NCBI GenBank assembly: GCA_963678705.1
Contig: OY783205.1
Coordinates: forward strand, 25,473,034 to 25,537,033
DNA from: Panorpa germanica
Lineage: Eukaryota > Arthropoda > Insecta > Mecoptera > Panorpidae
Length of the DNA stretch: 64,000 nt
Direction of reading: 5' to 3'
The notes under the pieces are model-generated. The model saw only the letters and a list, made by a program, of their open reading frames with translations. It was not told the DNA's origin and did not search any database. A program made the translations under genes and the position numbers. The stretch's first letter is position 1, and every line of letters starts with the position of its first letter. Positions 1 to 11,500 of the stretch are shown in pieces.

Positions 1-1822
1 TGCATGCACATGTATGACAAAACAGTTGACGTGGTGTGAAACATATCTCAAGTTTTTATTATGCTTTTCGACCACTTTTTGTACATAAGAAACCAAGTAA
101 CAAGCATATAAAATGAGAGTACGCTATCCCTTTTGACTGACTGCTGAGTTTTCAGATGGGTTTGGTTCTTATAAAGTTAGATTTTTAATATTTATTTGAA
201 TGCATCAACTTTTAAAAGTTATTAGCACTTAAGGTGAAGCGATACTTGTCCATTTTTGATTCGCGAAATATAGATGGCGATATTACATAGCAGGTTAAAC
301 ATTATTAATTTTTTTATGTTTAAATCGTTTTATGTAAGTAACTATAAACGCGAATCAAAATCTAAAGCTGCAATTAGTTAGATGAATAACGTATCTACAT
401 TTTAAGCTTTCTTCCACTGACTTTTAATGAGTTGTATCCGCAAAAATAAGTTTTGAAAATGAATATTGCTATATTTTCTAGTTAAATTCCAATTTTTATA
501 TGACTAATAAGTCATAAAATATATGACAAACCCTTAGAAATGTTAAATATAATCTCCGTTTTCAGTGATTTTAATAATAATCATAAATTTTATATGAAAC
601 AATACAAATTATTATTTCTGTACACAAATCTATAAATTTGTTGTTTTCTTCACGAAGATGTGAGGTTCGCGGTTTTTGCTTGTGAACTAATGTTCGGATG
701 CAACATGCTACAGTGTATATGGGGCCTTTAAAGCAGCGGTATATCACTGCGTTATGCGGATGTAGGTGACCTTGAGTATTCAATACAAATCACATACAGT
801 TAATGCGAAAGGTATTGAATTCTATAAACGTGTTAAAATCGTACATAAAATTAACATAACGATTAACATATTCTGCGAGGTACTTTTAAAAAAAATCTAA
901 GTAAGGTTTATGCGCACCTTTTGAGCTTGCTACCTGTAAAAGAGCCCCTATTTCATGCTAGCAAATACGCACACGTTCTTAACTACATAGAGCACTATTT
1001 ATTCTCAAAATTTCAGCACTGCTAAAATGACGAGCTAAGAGCCTTTACTCTCACAAGATAAAGTTCATAAAGTTCTTGTAATGTCAGATGTTATGACACC
1101 TTTCCACCCCCCACTACACGCCCCGCAGCTAGTACTTGTGTTACGTCATCAACAACCGTTGCTGCATGAAGTAACAGCATCTGCATCTATTACATATTCA
1201 ACAACAAAGCAAGCAACACAGCAAGTGCATAGTTAGATGAGCCGGCCACGTGCTCGTAAACCTCAATAACGGGAAATCAATATTATTGGCAGTAAAGTTA
1301 TGATGTATTTATTTACTTTAGATGTAGAAAAGTTAGTTTCAACTTTATACTTATTATTTAATTGTTTATGAAAAACGATAGTAAGGTATTATGATTTCTC
1401 TGGATTCCTGGGCACGTAGATAGAATCTTAATCATTCTTACCACACCCACATAATGATTCTTGATCTATAAATAAATGCGGTATCCACTGATGATATATT
1501 CAAATGTTTAAAACATAATTAACAAGCCGGAATTGTATCAAATTACAGGTGGCTATTAGTATTCAGAAATTCATTAAAAGAAACTCTAAAATCTGGTATA
1601 AATAAAAAACAACACGAGAATAAATAATAATTATAATACTTTATGCAAATTTAGAAATAAAAACTGATTTTAAATAAATTTAAATACAATCCCATTTTAA
1701 TTTATGATAATGTTCACTTAAATTAAGGTATATCTCCACTACTACGTTTAACATTTTACGTAACACTAACTGGTAAAGTATTGAACACATATTTTACTAT
1801 TTGAATTTTGCAATTTTTTTCT
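1..1822. other. AT-rich intergenic DNA, no gene seen
   Basis: No open frame here has credible coding character or splice context. A less AT-rich patch at about 1090-1270, with a C-rich run near 1106 and a CACGTG near 1243, could be regulatory, but nothing in the sequence shows for which gene. Confidence 0.5.
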
Positions 1823-2013
1823 AAAGGATCTTTCAACAAGAGAATTTTAAATCAATAGGAAAACGCAATATTTCCGTGAAAAATGGTGACATTTTTATTT
1901 TAATCCAAAGTACAAACTCTGAGGTTAGTAATTGAACACAATCTTTGTCAAGTGACACCGAAATATTGCGTTTTTCTATTGATTTAAAATGACCGCTCTT
2001 GTAGAAGGACCCA
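1823..2013. mobile_element. MITE with long inverted ends (mariner-like), copy 1
   Basis: The left arm (CAACAAGAGAATTTTAAATC and onward through AACGCAATATTTC) is repeated inverted at the right end, ending in GCTCTTGTAGAAGGACCC. The arms are about 55 bp and roughly 85-90% alike, and the centre is too short to code. A TA dinucleotide lies at both outer edges, as expected for Tc1/mariner insertion. The second copy, near 45051, has the same arms and the same centre in the opposite orientation. This is a non-autonomous deletion derivative; assignment to mariner is inference from the end sequence and TA flanks. Confidence 0.65.
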
Positions 2014-2865
2014 ATAGTTTAAAGTAACAGAAATAATTTTTCAAAATTGTATTATGTCATAAAATTAATATATATATTTTGATTGTGAATATTTTTATCT
2101 TCCTCTTTACTAAAAAATGTCTATATTAAATATAACCACTACTTCAAATAACAAACGAAAATATTACATAAAATATTATATACATATTACTCTTATAAAC
2201 ATATATATAAGAAAAAAATTTGAAAAGTTTGACTATAAAACATGAGTACACAAGCACATTATCGAATCTTCCAGCAGTGTGGACGCAACTTTATCTTTTT
2301 TACTGCCAACCAGTAAATGTCAAATCTTCAATAACTGATTCCCACGATCCTAGTCTCTTAATTATTCATAATTCTAATATAATTACTGTTAAATACACTT
2401 CAATTATTTGCTCACTTTTACTTTCTTGCATTTAATTGACTTTTGAACAATATTGAATCATTTTAATTGACATTGTATGGTTTGCTTTTTTTAACTTAAT
2501 TTTTTAATAAGATGTTCTTTTCTTTACGCACGCGCTATTGCCACACAATTTTACTATTTATAATTAAAACGCATTTTATTTTACGTAATGATCTTATCCT
2601 TTTATGGAATTTATTGCTTATTGTATTTTTCTTAAGAATTACGAGTTTTTATTGTATTGAATGTTTATTAACTTGTTGATATCAAGATAAAATGATAGTT
2701 TGTTTTTAATCAGAGTTTGTAAACCATTGATAAAGATTCATTTAAATTTTTAGTAAACTTCTCAAAAGAGGAAAATGATAAATGCATCTGCATTGTAACA
2801 AAACAGTCATGCTCTAATTCTTAAATATATAATAATTAAATAATAATATTGTTTTTAATATTAAT
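2014..2865. other. AT-rich intergenic DNA, nothing recognised
   Basis: Only short chance open frames and AT-rich simple sequence. No splice-framed coding segment was found on either strand. Confidence 0.5.
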
Positions 2866-3440
2866 ATGCTTGTAGTTAAATTTTTTATTTATTATATTAA
2901 TTGTGTGCCTTTCGGCTTTACAATCTACATCATTATATTTCTTAATGAATTTCATATAAATTCAAAGTTAAAACTAAACTTAAACTATTCTAGACTATTA
3001 CTACTTCGAATAGTACTTTCTGTTTCTTCTTTTCTTGATCTTCTCTCTTCATGTCCCATACTCCTCCTTCATTCTCACTTCTTGCTTTTCTTGTCTCCTC
3101 TCGACAAACCCTCTATTATCTTTTTACTATCCTTCCTGCCTTCTCTCTTCGTTTTCACTTCTCCACTTATGTCTATTACAGGCATAAACACTCTATCTTT
3201 ACTATTTCCTCTTGACTCTCTTACTTTACTATTTCTTCTTGACTCTCTTCCTTTACTATTTTATTATTGTCTCTATCTCCGTCATCCACCTCTTGTCCTT
3301 ATCTCCTTTCCGCAAATCCTCTATTTTTCTGGACTGAAGTTTAACTGTTTCCTCGCTACTTCTCTCTTTCTCCTGCTTCTCTTCACTGCCTCTTTTAGTA
3401 CTTCCTCTCTCTTCATGTTCCTATTTTTGACAGGTCAATA
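2866..3440 (-). mobile_element. Degraded non-LTR retrotransposon 3' end (copy E1)
   Basis: A long pyrimidine-rich stretch at about 3000-3430 is nearly identical for more than 200 bp to 17420-17628. On the minus strand such stretches encode Lys/Glu/Arg-rich protein like the extreme C-terminus of insect LINE reverse transcriptases. The same element family appears at 4325, 5990, 17258 and 31680. The frame here is not intact. The plus-strand open frame across the tract is a composition artefact. Confidence 0.45.
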
Positions 3441-4324
3441 AGTAATGTTACTTGGACAGATTGAAGGTTATAAACTGTTATAACTATTATATATGCATAC
3501 TTAAAAAATAGAAGCACATACTATTCTTGCAACTAAAAATTAAACTAATAGAGTAGCTGGGAATGGTACTTAATAGTTGGATTCTAAATTATCTTTATAC
3601 TAAGCAGATCGTGATATATACCTCTAGAATAAATAAAGTCAGCTTTTTATTTAAACCATTGCAGACACCTATAAAACATTTTTTTTTTTAAAGTAATAAT
3701 AAAAATGATAATCCACAAATATAATAAAGTATTTTTACGCATCTCCTCCATAAACTATCTATGAGAGTAACAAGGAAAACAACAATATTAAATGAAACGT
3801 ATGCTAATATCGGTCAGTAGTTATTTATCAAAATTATTACTATACTATAAACTTTAAATGCATTTATTCATAAACTTCAGCTGTAAATTACCGATGACAT
3901 GCATATATGTGGCTGCCTGCTATTACATGTACTTGATCACTGAACGTGAGAAGCACAAAGATCAATCAGAGGTGTGCAGTTGATTTGATATGCATGTCAA
4001 CCCATCTAACGGTTTGCAAAGACATTATCTTAAGAAATGTACGATTTCTACAGAACTTGCCGTAAAGCATACACTGGCGCACAAGACTGCCTAGCTCAAT
4101 ATGCATGTGAATATTAATTACTGTGTACTAATTACCCTACCCATCAGTCAACGGGATTTCTTCATAATTAACTTCATTTATCAATGATAATTTGACCTAG
4201 ATTGTTGTTTATAATAATATAAGAAATTCTTACAAATCAACGACGTAATTTAAAAAATAAGGAAATACTTCTCGTGCAAAAATGTAACATTTTTAGAAAT
4301 ACTGGCATCTAAGTTGTTTCTACG

Positions 4325-4950
4325 ACTAGTATTATTATTATTATTATTTATTGTAATGTATTTCACATTAGGCACTACAATCTTCCGCCTTAAATCCATA
4401 AATTACATTGCATTCCAAAAGATTTAACTACATTCCTTCTTTGTCTCTTCGTCTCTTTGTCCTTCAGATTAAAATCACTTCTACTCTGGAGTTACTTTTC
4501 TTTCGTCGTTCCTTTTCTCTATTTCCGCCATACACCTATTCCCTTCACTGCCTCCCTTTAATAACTGCACAATATTCTTCTCGCTCATTACTTTTCTCTG
4601 ACAAGAAAACTTAATGTGCTCCAGTGTTTCAAACACAACACATTCTTTCCTCCTCGTTTCCCAATCTAAATCTGGCAATCCTTCTCATGTTTTTTGTGTC
4701 TTTTTCTCTTAAATAATGTGGTATCTCTCTCTTCCAAATCCTTTTATATCTTGTGTTGTAATTGCTCTTCTTGATTTTTTCCATTCTTGCTGTATCTCCT
4801 TGTCCCTTCTCTTTAGCTCATCTTCCACACTTGTGCCACCTCCTCTTCTTCTCTCTGTCTCCTCGATCGTCATTCTATTTCTTTCATAATACTCCTTTCT
4901 CTTTACGACTAATATGTGGACCATATAATTGTCTAATAAATGTATCATTA
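4325..4950 (-). mobile_element. Degraded non-LTR retrotransposon 3' end (copy E2)
   Basis: The minus strand at 4481-4678 still reads through a C-x6-EH-x4-C segment followed by LLKGGSEGNRCMAEIEKR, which resembles the Cys/His knuckle and basic/acidic tail closing many jockey/R1-type reverse transcriptases. The element's outer end, GCACTACA-like sequence next to an (ATT)n run at about 4329-4350, matches in reverse the end of the 5990-6303 copy. An ATT-rich tail is typical of non-LTR insertions. No catalytic RT domain remains. Confidence 0.5.
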
Positions 4951-5989
4951 TATTTTACATATAATTATTTAAATATATAACTTTATAACAGAAATACTTC
5001 GAGCGGTGCGCTGAATTAAATGAAATGTTTTTAACGTCAAGGTATAGCGTTGTTTCTGTTTTCTTCAATGTGTTCATATGGTGTTGTCTCTATTTTTCCA
5101 TGATAAAAAACAGAATTGTCTTTAGTAAGCGACCGCTACAATAAATATAAACAGATAACTTTAAATTAGAAACAAGGTGCTTCTAATAACAAAATAAATA
5201 ATATTTGCATAGCAATACCTAATTAGGTAACTCTCGCAGTGCTCGATTGTGTGTGTTGTCAATAGGTAATAGGTGTACGCATGCGCAATAAGTAACACAA
5301 ATAACAGCGATTAAAAGTAATAATTAATGACGTGGATCCGACCAATCCGAGTACCGAGTACTGAGTGTTGTGCAAGAACCGGATTCCAAGTTTGTGACAT
5401 TTTGCCATATGTGTTATACAACATAAATACTCGATGTAAAGAACCAAGTGTACGCGTTAAAAATTGTTGAGATTCATCTTAATGGAAGGGGTCACTAACT
5501 GGTCAATAGCAGATGTGTCCAACATGCGGCTTATGATTTATGATTTATTATAACATCTCTCTCCATCCAGAATAATTCTGATTTATCTCTTTTATACATT
5601 ATTAAATCGTCGGGAACGGATAATGCTTGAGAAAGTCATAAAGTTAGAAACATCGCATTTAATACAGCACACCGCACGAAGTATTTATTTTTAGAGCTGT
5701 GAGATTTGCACAGTAAATAGGAGCCATTACAATCATCCAGAATTGGTTTTAAGAAGACAAAAGAAAGAATTCTATGTTTCTAGTAACATCAGTGTTTATA
5801 AGTTTTCGATATTCCTAAAGAAGGCTTCTTACAGCTTTATAAGTGTTGGTTATTCTGCCAAGTTGTCTATAGAGTTTCAAACTAAGGCTAAATAAAATTT
5901 CTGCGCAAATTATTTCGGGAAATAAACCATTAGAAAGAAAGAATCCTTAAGATAAGTATTCATGTACTCATTAAGTTTTCATGTAAGAA
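4951..5989. other. Intergenic DNA, nothing recognised
   Basis: A somewhat GC-richer patch lies at 5225-5460 with CATGCGCA and several CG dinucleotides. It could be a regulatory element or an untranslated first exon. No coding frame or splice context makes a gene call possible. Confidence 0.4.
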
Positions 5990-6303
5990 AAAGGTAAAAA
6001 GCGAAAGGGATATTGAGCAGTTATTAAAGGGAAGAGGTGGATGATGGAAATAGAGAAAAGGAGTGAGGAAAGAGAAGGAATGACAGAGTAGAAACAGGAA
6101 AGAGAGTAGCAGTACGGTTTCAAATTTACATGTTTTTTTTATGTTTAGTTTTTCTTTTGGAATGAGTGAGAATGTTTAGATATAATAAAGAACACATATG
6201 TAATTAAGCACAATGATATGTAAATTTATGAGTTAGGTCAGAAGAATGTAGTGCCCAATGGCAAAAACATTAAAAAATAAATAATAACAAACAATAAATA
6301 ATA
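5990..6303 (+). mobile_element. Degraded non-LTR retrotransposon 3' end (copy E3)
   Basis: The purine-rich segment at about 6000-6110 is the complement of the pyrimidine tracts in copies E1, E2 and E4 and includes the same GGGAAGAGGTGGATG-type run. It ends near GTGCCCAATGGC and an A/T-rich (AAT)n-like tail at 6275-6303, matching the reversed outer end of copy E2. No open frame survives. Confidence 0.45.
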
Positions 6304-6490
6304 GCTTGTTAACTCTTAAAGACACCATCAGACAAAGACAGAATTTTATACCACATTTTATTTTCCCAAAAGGTTGTTAACCACTGCGAGAATAAATAGA
6401 TTCAATTTACAAATCAATTACAATCTATACAAGTTGTTTAAATTCAATAAAATTTTAATTAATTGCTAACTACAATATCTACTTTCCTTT

Positions 6491-6602
6491 CTATTTAAGT
6501 ACATTGTTCTCTGCACGCACTGCGACCATACAGTCGGCACCATCTTGAATAGCATCTTGACCTTTATAGCACCTTCCCATATACTCAACGTTCCAATCAA
6601 TG
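6491..6602 (-). CDS. Orphan terminal-exon-like segment, 36 aa, unknown family
   Basis: On the minus strand an AG at 6603-6604 is followed by one base completing a codon and then 36 sense codons and TAG at 6491-6493. The peptide contains GRCYKGQDAIQDGADCMVAV, and its base composition (about 47% GC) stands out from the very AT-rich surroundings. An AATAAA on the minus strand lies near 6356-6361. This looks like the last coding exon of a minus-strand gene or its relic. I could not find an upstream exon with compatible phase between here and 8533, and I do not recognise the family. Confidence 0.35.
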
Positions 6603-6603
6603 C

Positions 6604-8533
6604 TTTAATATTTATGATCTTGTTTTGATAGATTTATGTAACATTACATAATATCATACACCATACATATGATGTAATCGCAGAAATTTTCTTAAAAATT
6701 TCTTATATTTACGTAATGTGTGTTATCTTTGTCACATAATTAAGAAAAACATTGGTGTCATCTTCGAGGATGAACATAAGGTGGTATTCTTACATGAAGG
6801 TTATGAGAAGAGAATGGCAAAGTAATGGTAATGGTATGGTAGTGGAAAAATATAAATTATATTATTTACTTCTATGAAAATAAATTAATTGAATTTATAT
6901 TTTAATTATGTAATTAAACACATCATGTTGTAATTATAGTATACTAGAGTTTACCCCCGTCACAAGCTACAAGTCCACTGTCTTTTGTGTATGAAATATT
7001 AAACTCGTTACAAATTTTTTACATATAACAAATAATTTTTCTGACATTAAACTGACATTAAGTAAAGTAAAATAACAATAAATAAAAATCTTGCGTAAAG
7101 CAAATATTACTCCTAAGTTTAAGAAATCGAATTTAAATTAGTTGACTAATTTAAAATACTAGAAACAGTCAACCTTGCCTACTGAGCCCAATTTGTTTAA
7201 AATATCACTTAAGCAAATATTATATAATCATTATGATTCAACAACACAACTATGAACAAATTCATCGATTTGTCGACCTCTAAAAAACTACACCTAATAA
7301 ATACTAATAATAAACAAATAAAAAAACAAGTATACATTAGAAAAATATGAGATTCTACGTCATATGACACTCAGCCGATCTCATATGCTTCCATTTTTAA
7401 TCAGCTAATGCTTTTAGCGAAGACTCAATGAAATTCCTAATCACAAGAAAGATTACTTCATTTAAATTCGACCTTGAAATTAAACAGTTTTTCGTGAAAA
7501 TAATTTGGAAAAGTCTATCAATTTATTTTGAATCTATATATAGAGAATTTTGAGGAAGGTTTATCTTGCACTAATTAATTTAATTAAAATTATTTATTGT
7601 ATACTAAGGGCGGTATTTTTTACGTTAGAACACGATAAAGAGAATGAGTACTCTCCTAGAAAAGTAAAGCAAATGTAAGGGTGGTTTAATCCCACAATCG
7701 ATGAACTTACATTGTCTGTACACATTTTAATTACCCGGTTGTTCACTTCATTTTTTTGCATCAATTACATAAATTAGTGTAATAAATAATACACTCATTA
7801 ATTATCTCTGACAGCACTCATTAAATTAATCACCTCTGTTCGCAACTTGAAACAATATATAGAATTAATAATAATAATTAAGTTAAAAAAAAATCATATA
7901 AAAATGTAATAATCATCCAAATTGATTCTCATTAATATCTCATTTATATGGCCAATAATTCATTCAATTAAACTGTAATTAAAATACAAATAAAAAACTA
8001 TAAAATATGTTTTAATAATAAACAGCCTTCAACTACAAAAGATCGTTGACTTGACGCGTCCAAATTTCAGGTTTTTGTTCCTTTAGTTAAATTGTAACCA
8101 TTTCCTATTAACAGTCAGTAAACTTTTAAAAAAAAATTATTATCCCTTTCCTTTAATAATTATTTTGAACTTTTTAACGTAATAAGTTATATTAACAATG
8201 TATATAATATTCCAAGAAAGGCGGACTGTTTCTTTGCTTGCAGAGAACGAGAGAAAGTTGTCTCCGAAAAAAAGAATTGCATACCCGTTTGAGTACAATA
8301 TCTTGTAGCTTCCACGCGCTTTGTTTTATAATGATGTAATCGATTACAGAAGATTTCTGATAACCCAGAAGTCAATATGATTGATGTCAATAGGTTAACC
8401 TTACTTCAATAAGGTTAATAAGGTAACATACTGTTGTGAGACATACAAAGTAATGTAGAGATTACAAAGGCGCATATAAGGGGATCAAGATCTTAACGAA
8501 TTTAACTAATGCAATGTATTTTATTAATTTCAG
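6604..8533. other. AT-rich region upstream of the first proline-rich gene
   Basis: This interval should contain the first exon and promoter of the gene beginning at 8534, but no unambiguous ATG-plus-donor exon is visible. At 8416-8480 a stretch (AATAAGGTAACATAC, then ACATACAAAG and GGCGCATAT) resembles the exon 1/intron 1 junction of the paralogue at 14240-14285. That places an intron start near 8423. Confidence 0.4.
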
Positions 8534-11500
8534 AAGTACGCCATTCTTCTGGTGGCGCTACTGGCGTTTACATCCGTAAATGCAGAAGAACCAGAATCCA
8601 TCAGAGTGAATCGTGATATATCTCTGATAACTCTTGGGAACAGCCTTGATTCGCAAAAGTATTCAGATGATGATGGATATATTTATGCAAAACCTTCAGT
8701 ACCATTTGAATTTCCCGCGCCAACAAAACAGCCACCGCCACCTTCAACTTATAAACCGTATGTTCCACCAGTGACCCAACCACCAGTGACTTATAGACCG
8801 TATGTACCATCAGTGACCCAACCACCAGTGACTTATAAACCGTATGTGCCACCAGTGACCCAACCACCAGTGACGGAAGGATACCAGTACCCTAAGCCGA
8901 GTAACCCATTTGTTGAAATTAGGACTACCCAAACACCACAGCCTGTAACTTATAAACCGTATGTCCCTCCAGTGACCCAACCACCAGTAACAAGACGGCC
9001 AGAACCTATAACTTATAAACCATATGTGCCACCAGTGACCCAATCACCAGTGACTTATAAACCGTATGTGCCACCAGTGACCCAGCCGCCAGTGACAAGA
9101 CGGCCAGAACCTATAACTTATAAGCCGTATGTGCCACCAGTGACGGAAGGATACATATACCCTAAGCCGAGTACCCCCTTTGTTGAAATTAGGACTACCC
9201 CAAGACCACAGCCTGTAACTTATAAACCGTATGTGCCACCAGTGACCCAATCACCAGTGACTTATAAACCATACGTACCACCAGTTACAAACCGGCCACC
9301 GCCGCCTGTAACTTATAAACCATATGTCCCTCCAGTAACCCAACCACCAGTGACAAGACGGCCAGAACCTATAACTTATAAGCCGTATGTGCCACCAGTG
9401 ACGGAAGGATACATATACCCTAAGCCGAGTACCCCCTTTGTTGAAATTAGGACTACCCCAAGACCACAGCCTGTAACTTATAAACCATATGTGCCACCAG
9501 TGACCCAATCACCAGTGACTTATAAACCGTATGTGCCACCAGTGACCCAGCCGCCAGTGACTAGACGGCCAGAACCTATAACTTATAAACCATACGTACC
9601 ACCAGTTACAAACCGGCCACCGCCGCCTGTTACTTATAAACCATATGTGCCACCAGTAACCCAACCACCAGTGACTTATAAACCGTATGAGCCACCAGTG
9701 ACGGAAGGATACATATACCCTAAGCCGAGCAACCCCTTTGTTGAAATTAGGACTACCCCAAGACCACAGCCTGTAACTTATAAACCGTATGTGCCACCAG
9801 TGACAAGACGGCCAGAACCTATAACTTATAAACCATATGTGCCACCAGTAACCCAGCCGCCAGTGACAAGACGCCCAGAACCTATAACTTATAAGCCGTA
9901 TGTGCCACCAGTTACAAACCGACCACCGCCGCCTGTAACTTATAAACCATATGTGCCACCAGTAACCCAACCACCAGTGACTTATAAACCGTATGTGCCA
10001 CCAGTGACGGAAGGATACATATACCCTAAGCCGAGCAACCCCTTTGTTGAAATTAGGACTACGCAAAGACCACAACCACCAGTGATTCAAACACAGAAAC
10101 CTTATGAACCACCAGTGATTCAAACACCGAAACCTTATGTACCACCAGTGATTCAAACACAGAGACCTTTCATCCCTACAGTTACTGAAGGATATATTTA
10201 TCCTAAACCTTCCAAGCCCTTTCCTGAAGTAAGACCTTTGCCTCCTCAGCCAAAACCGTACATTCCACCTGTAATTCAAACGCCTAAACCTTATTTACCT
10301 CCAATAATTACAACACCCAGACCACAACCGCCTAAACCTTATGTACCTCCAATAATTACAACACCCAGACCGCAACCGCCTAAACCTTATGTACCTCCAA
10401 TAATTACAACACCCAGACCGCAACCGCCTAAACCTTATTTCCCTCCTGTAATATCAACTCCTAGACCACAACCGCCTAAACCTTACGTACCTCCTGTAAT
10501 ATCAACTCCTAGACCGCAACCGCCTAAACCTTATGTACCTCCAGTAATTACAACACCCAGACCACAACCGCCTAAACCTTATGTACCTCCAGTAATTACA
10601 ACACCCAGACCACAACCGCCTAAACCTTATTTACCTCCTGTAATATCAACTCCTAGACCGCAACCGCCTAAACCTTATGTACCGCCAGTAATTACAACAC
10701 CCAGACCACAACCGCCTAAACCTTATGTACCTCCAGTAATTACAACACCCAGACCACAACCGCCTAAACCTTATTTCCCTCCTGTAATATCAACTCCTAG
10801 ACCGCAACCGCCTAAACCTTATTTCCCTCCTGTAATATCAACTCCTAGACCGCAACCGCCTAAACCTTATGTACCTCCAGTAATTACAACACCCAGACCA
10901 CAACCGCCTAAACCTTATGTACCTCCAGTAATTACAACACCCAGACCACAACCGCCTAAACCTTATTTCCCTCCTGTAATATCAACTCCTAGACCACAAC
11001 CGCCTAAACCTTATTTACCTCCTGTAATATCAACTCCTAGACCGCAACCGCCTAAACCTTATGTACCTCCAGTAATTACAACACCCAGACCACAACCGCC
11101 TAAACCTTATGTACCTCCAATAATTACAACACCCAGACCGCAACCGCCTAAACCTTATTTCCCTCCTGTAATATCAACTCCTAGACCGCAACCGCCTAAA
11201 CCTTATTTCCCTCCTGTAATATCAACTCCTAGACCGCAACCGCCTAAACCTTATTTCCCTCCTGTAATATCAACTCCTAGACCGCAACCGCCTAAACCTT
11301 ATTTACCTCCTGTAATATCAACTCCTAGACCGCAACCGCCTAAACCTTATGTACCTCCAGTAATTACAACACCCAGACCACAACCGCCTAAACCTTATGT
11401 ACCTCCAGTAATTACAACACCCAGACCACAACCGCCTAAACCTTATGTACCTCCAATAATTACAACACCCAGACCACAACCGCCTAAACCTTATTTACCT

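Noticed and set aside
2866-3441. 191-codon Leu/Ser/Phe-rich open frame
   Set aside because: It is the plus-strand reading of a pyrimidine tract shared with other LINE-like copies; composition alone explains the length.
6940-6995. Minus-strand segment reading NEFNISYTKDSGLVACDG before a GTAAAC donor
   Set aside because: An in-frame stop lies just upstream with no AG acceptor between, and its phase does not fit the exon-like segment at 6491-6602.
8601-10279. Long minus-strand open frames rich in HWW/RFIS across the proline-rich gene
   Set aside because: They are antisense shadows of the plus-strand repeat coding sequence and show no independent start, splice or domain evidence.
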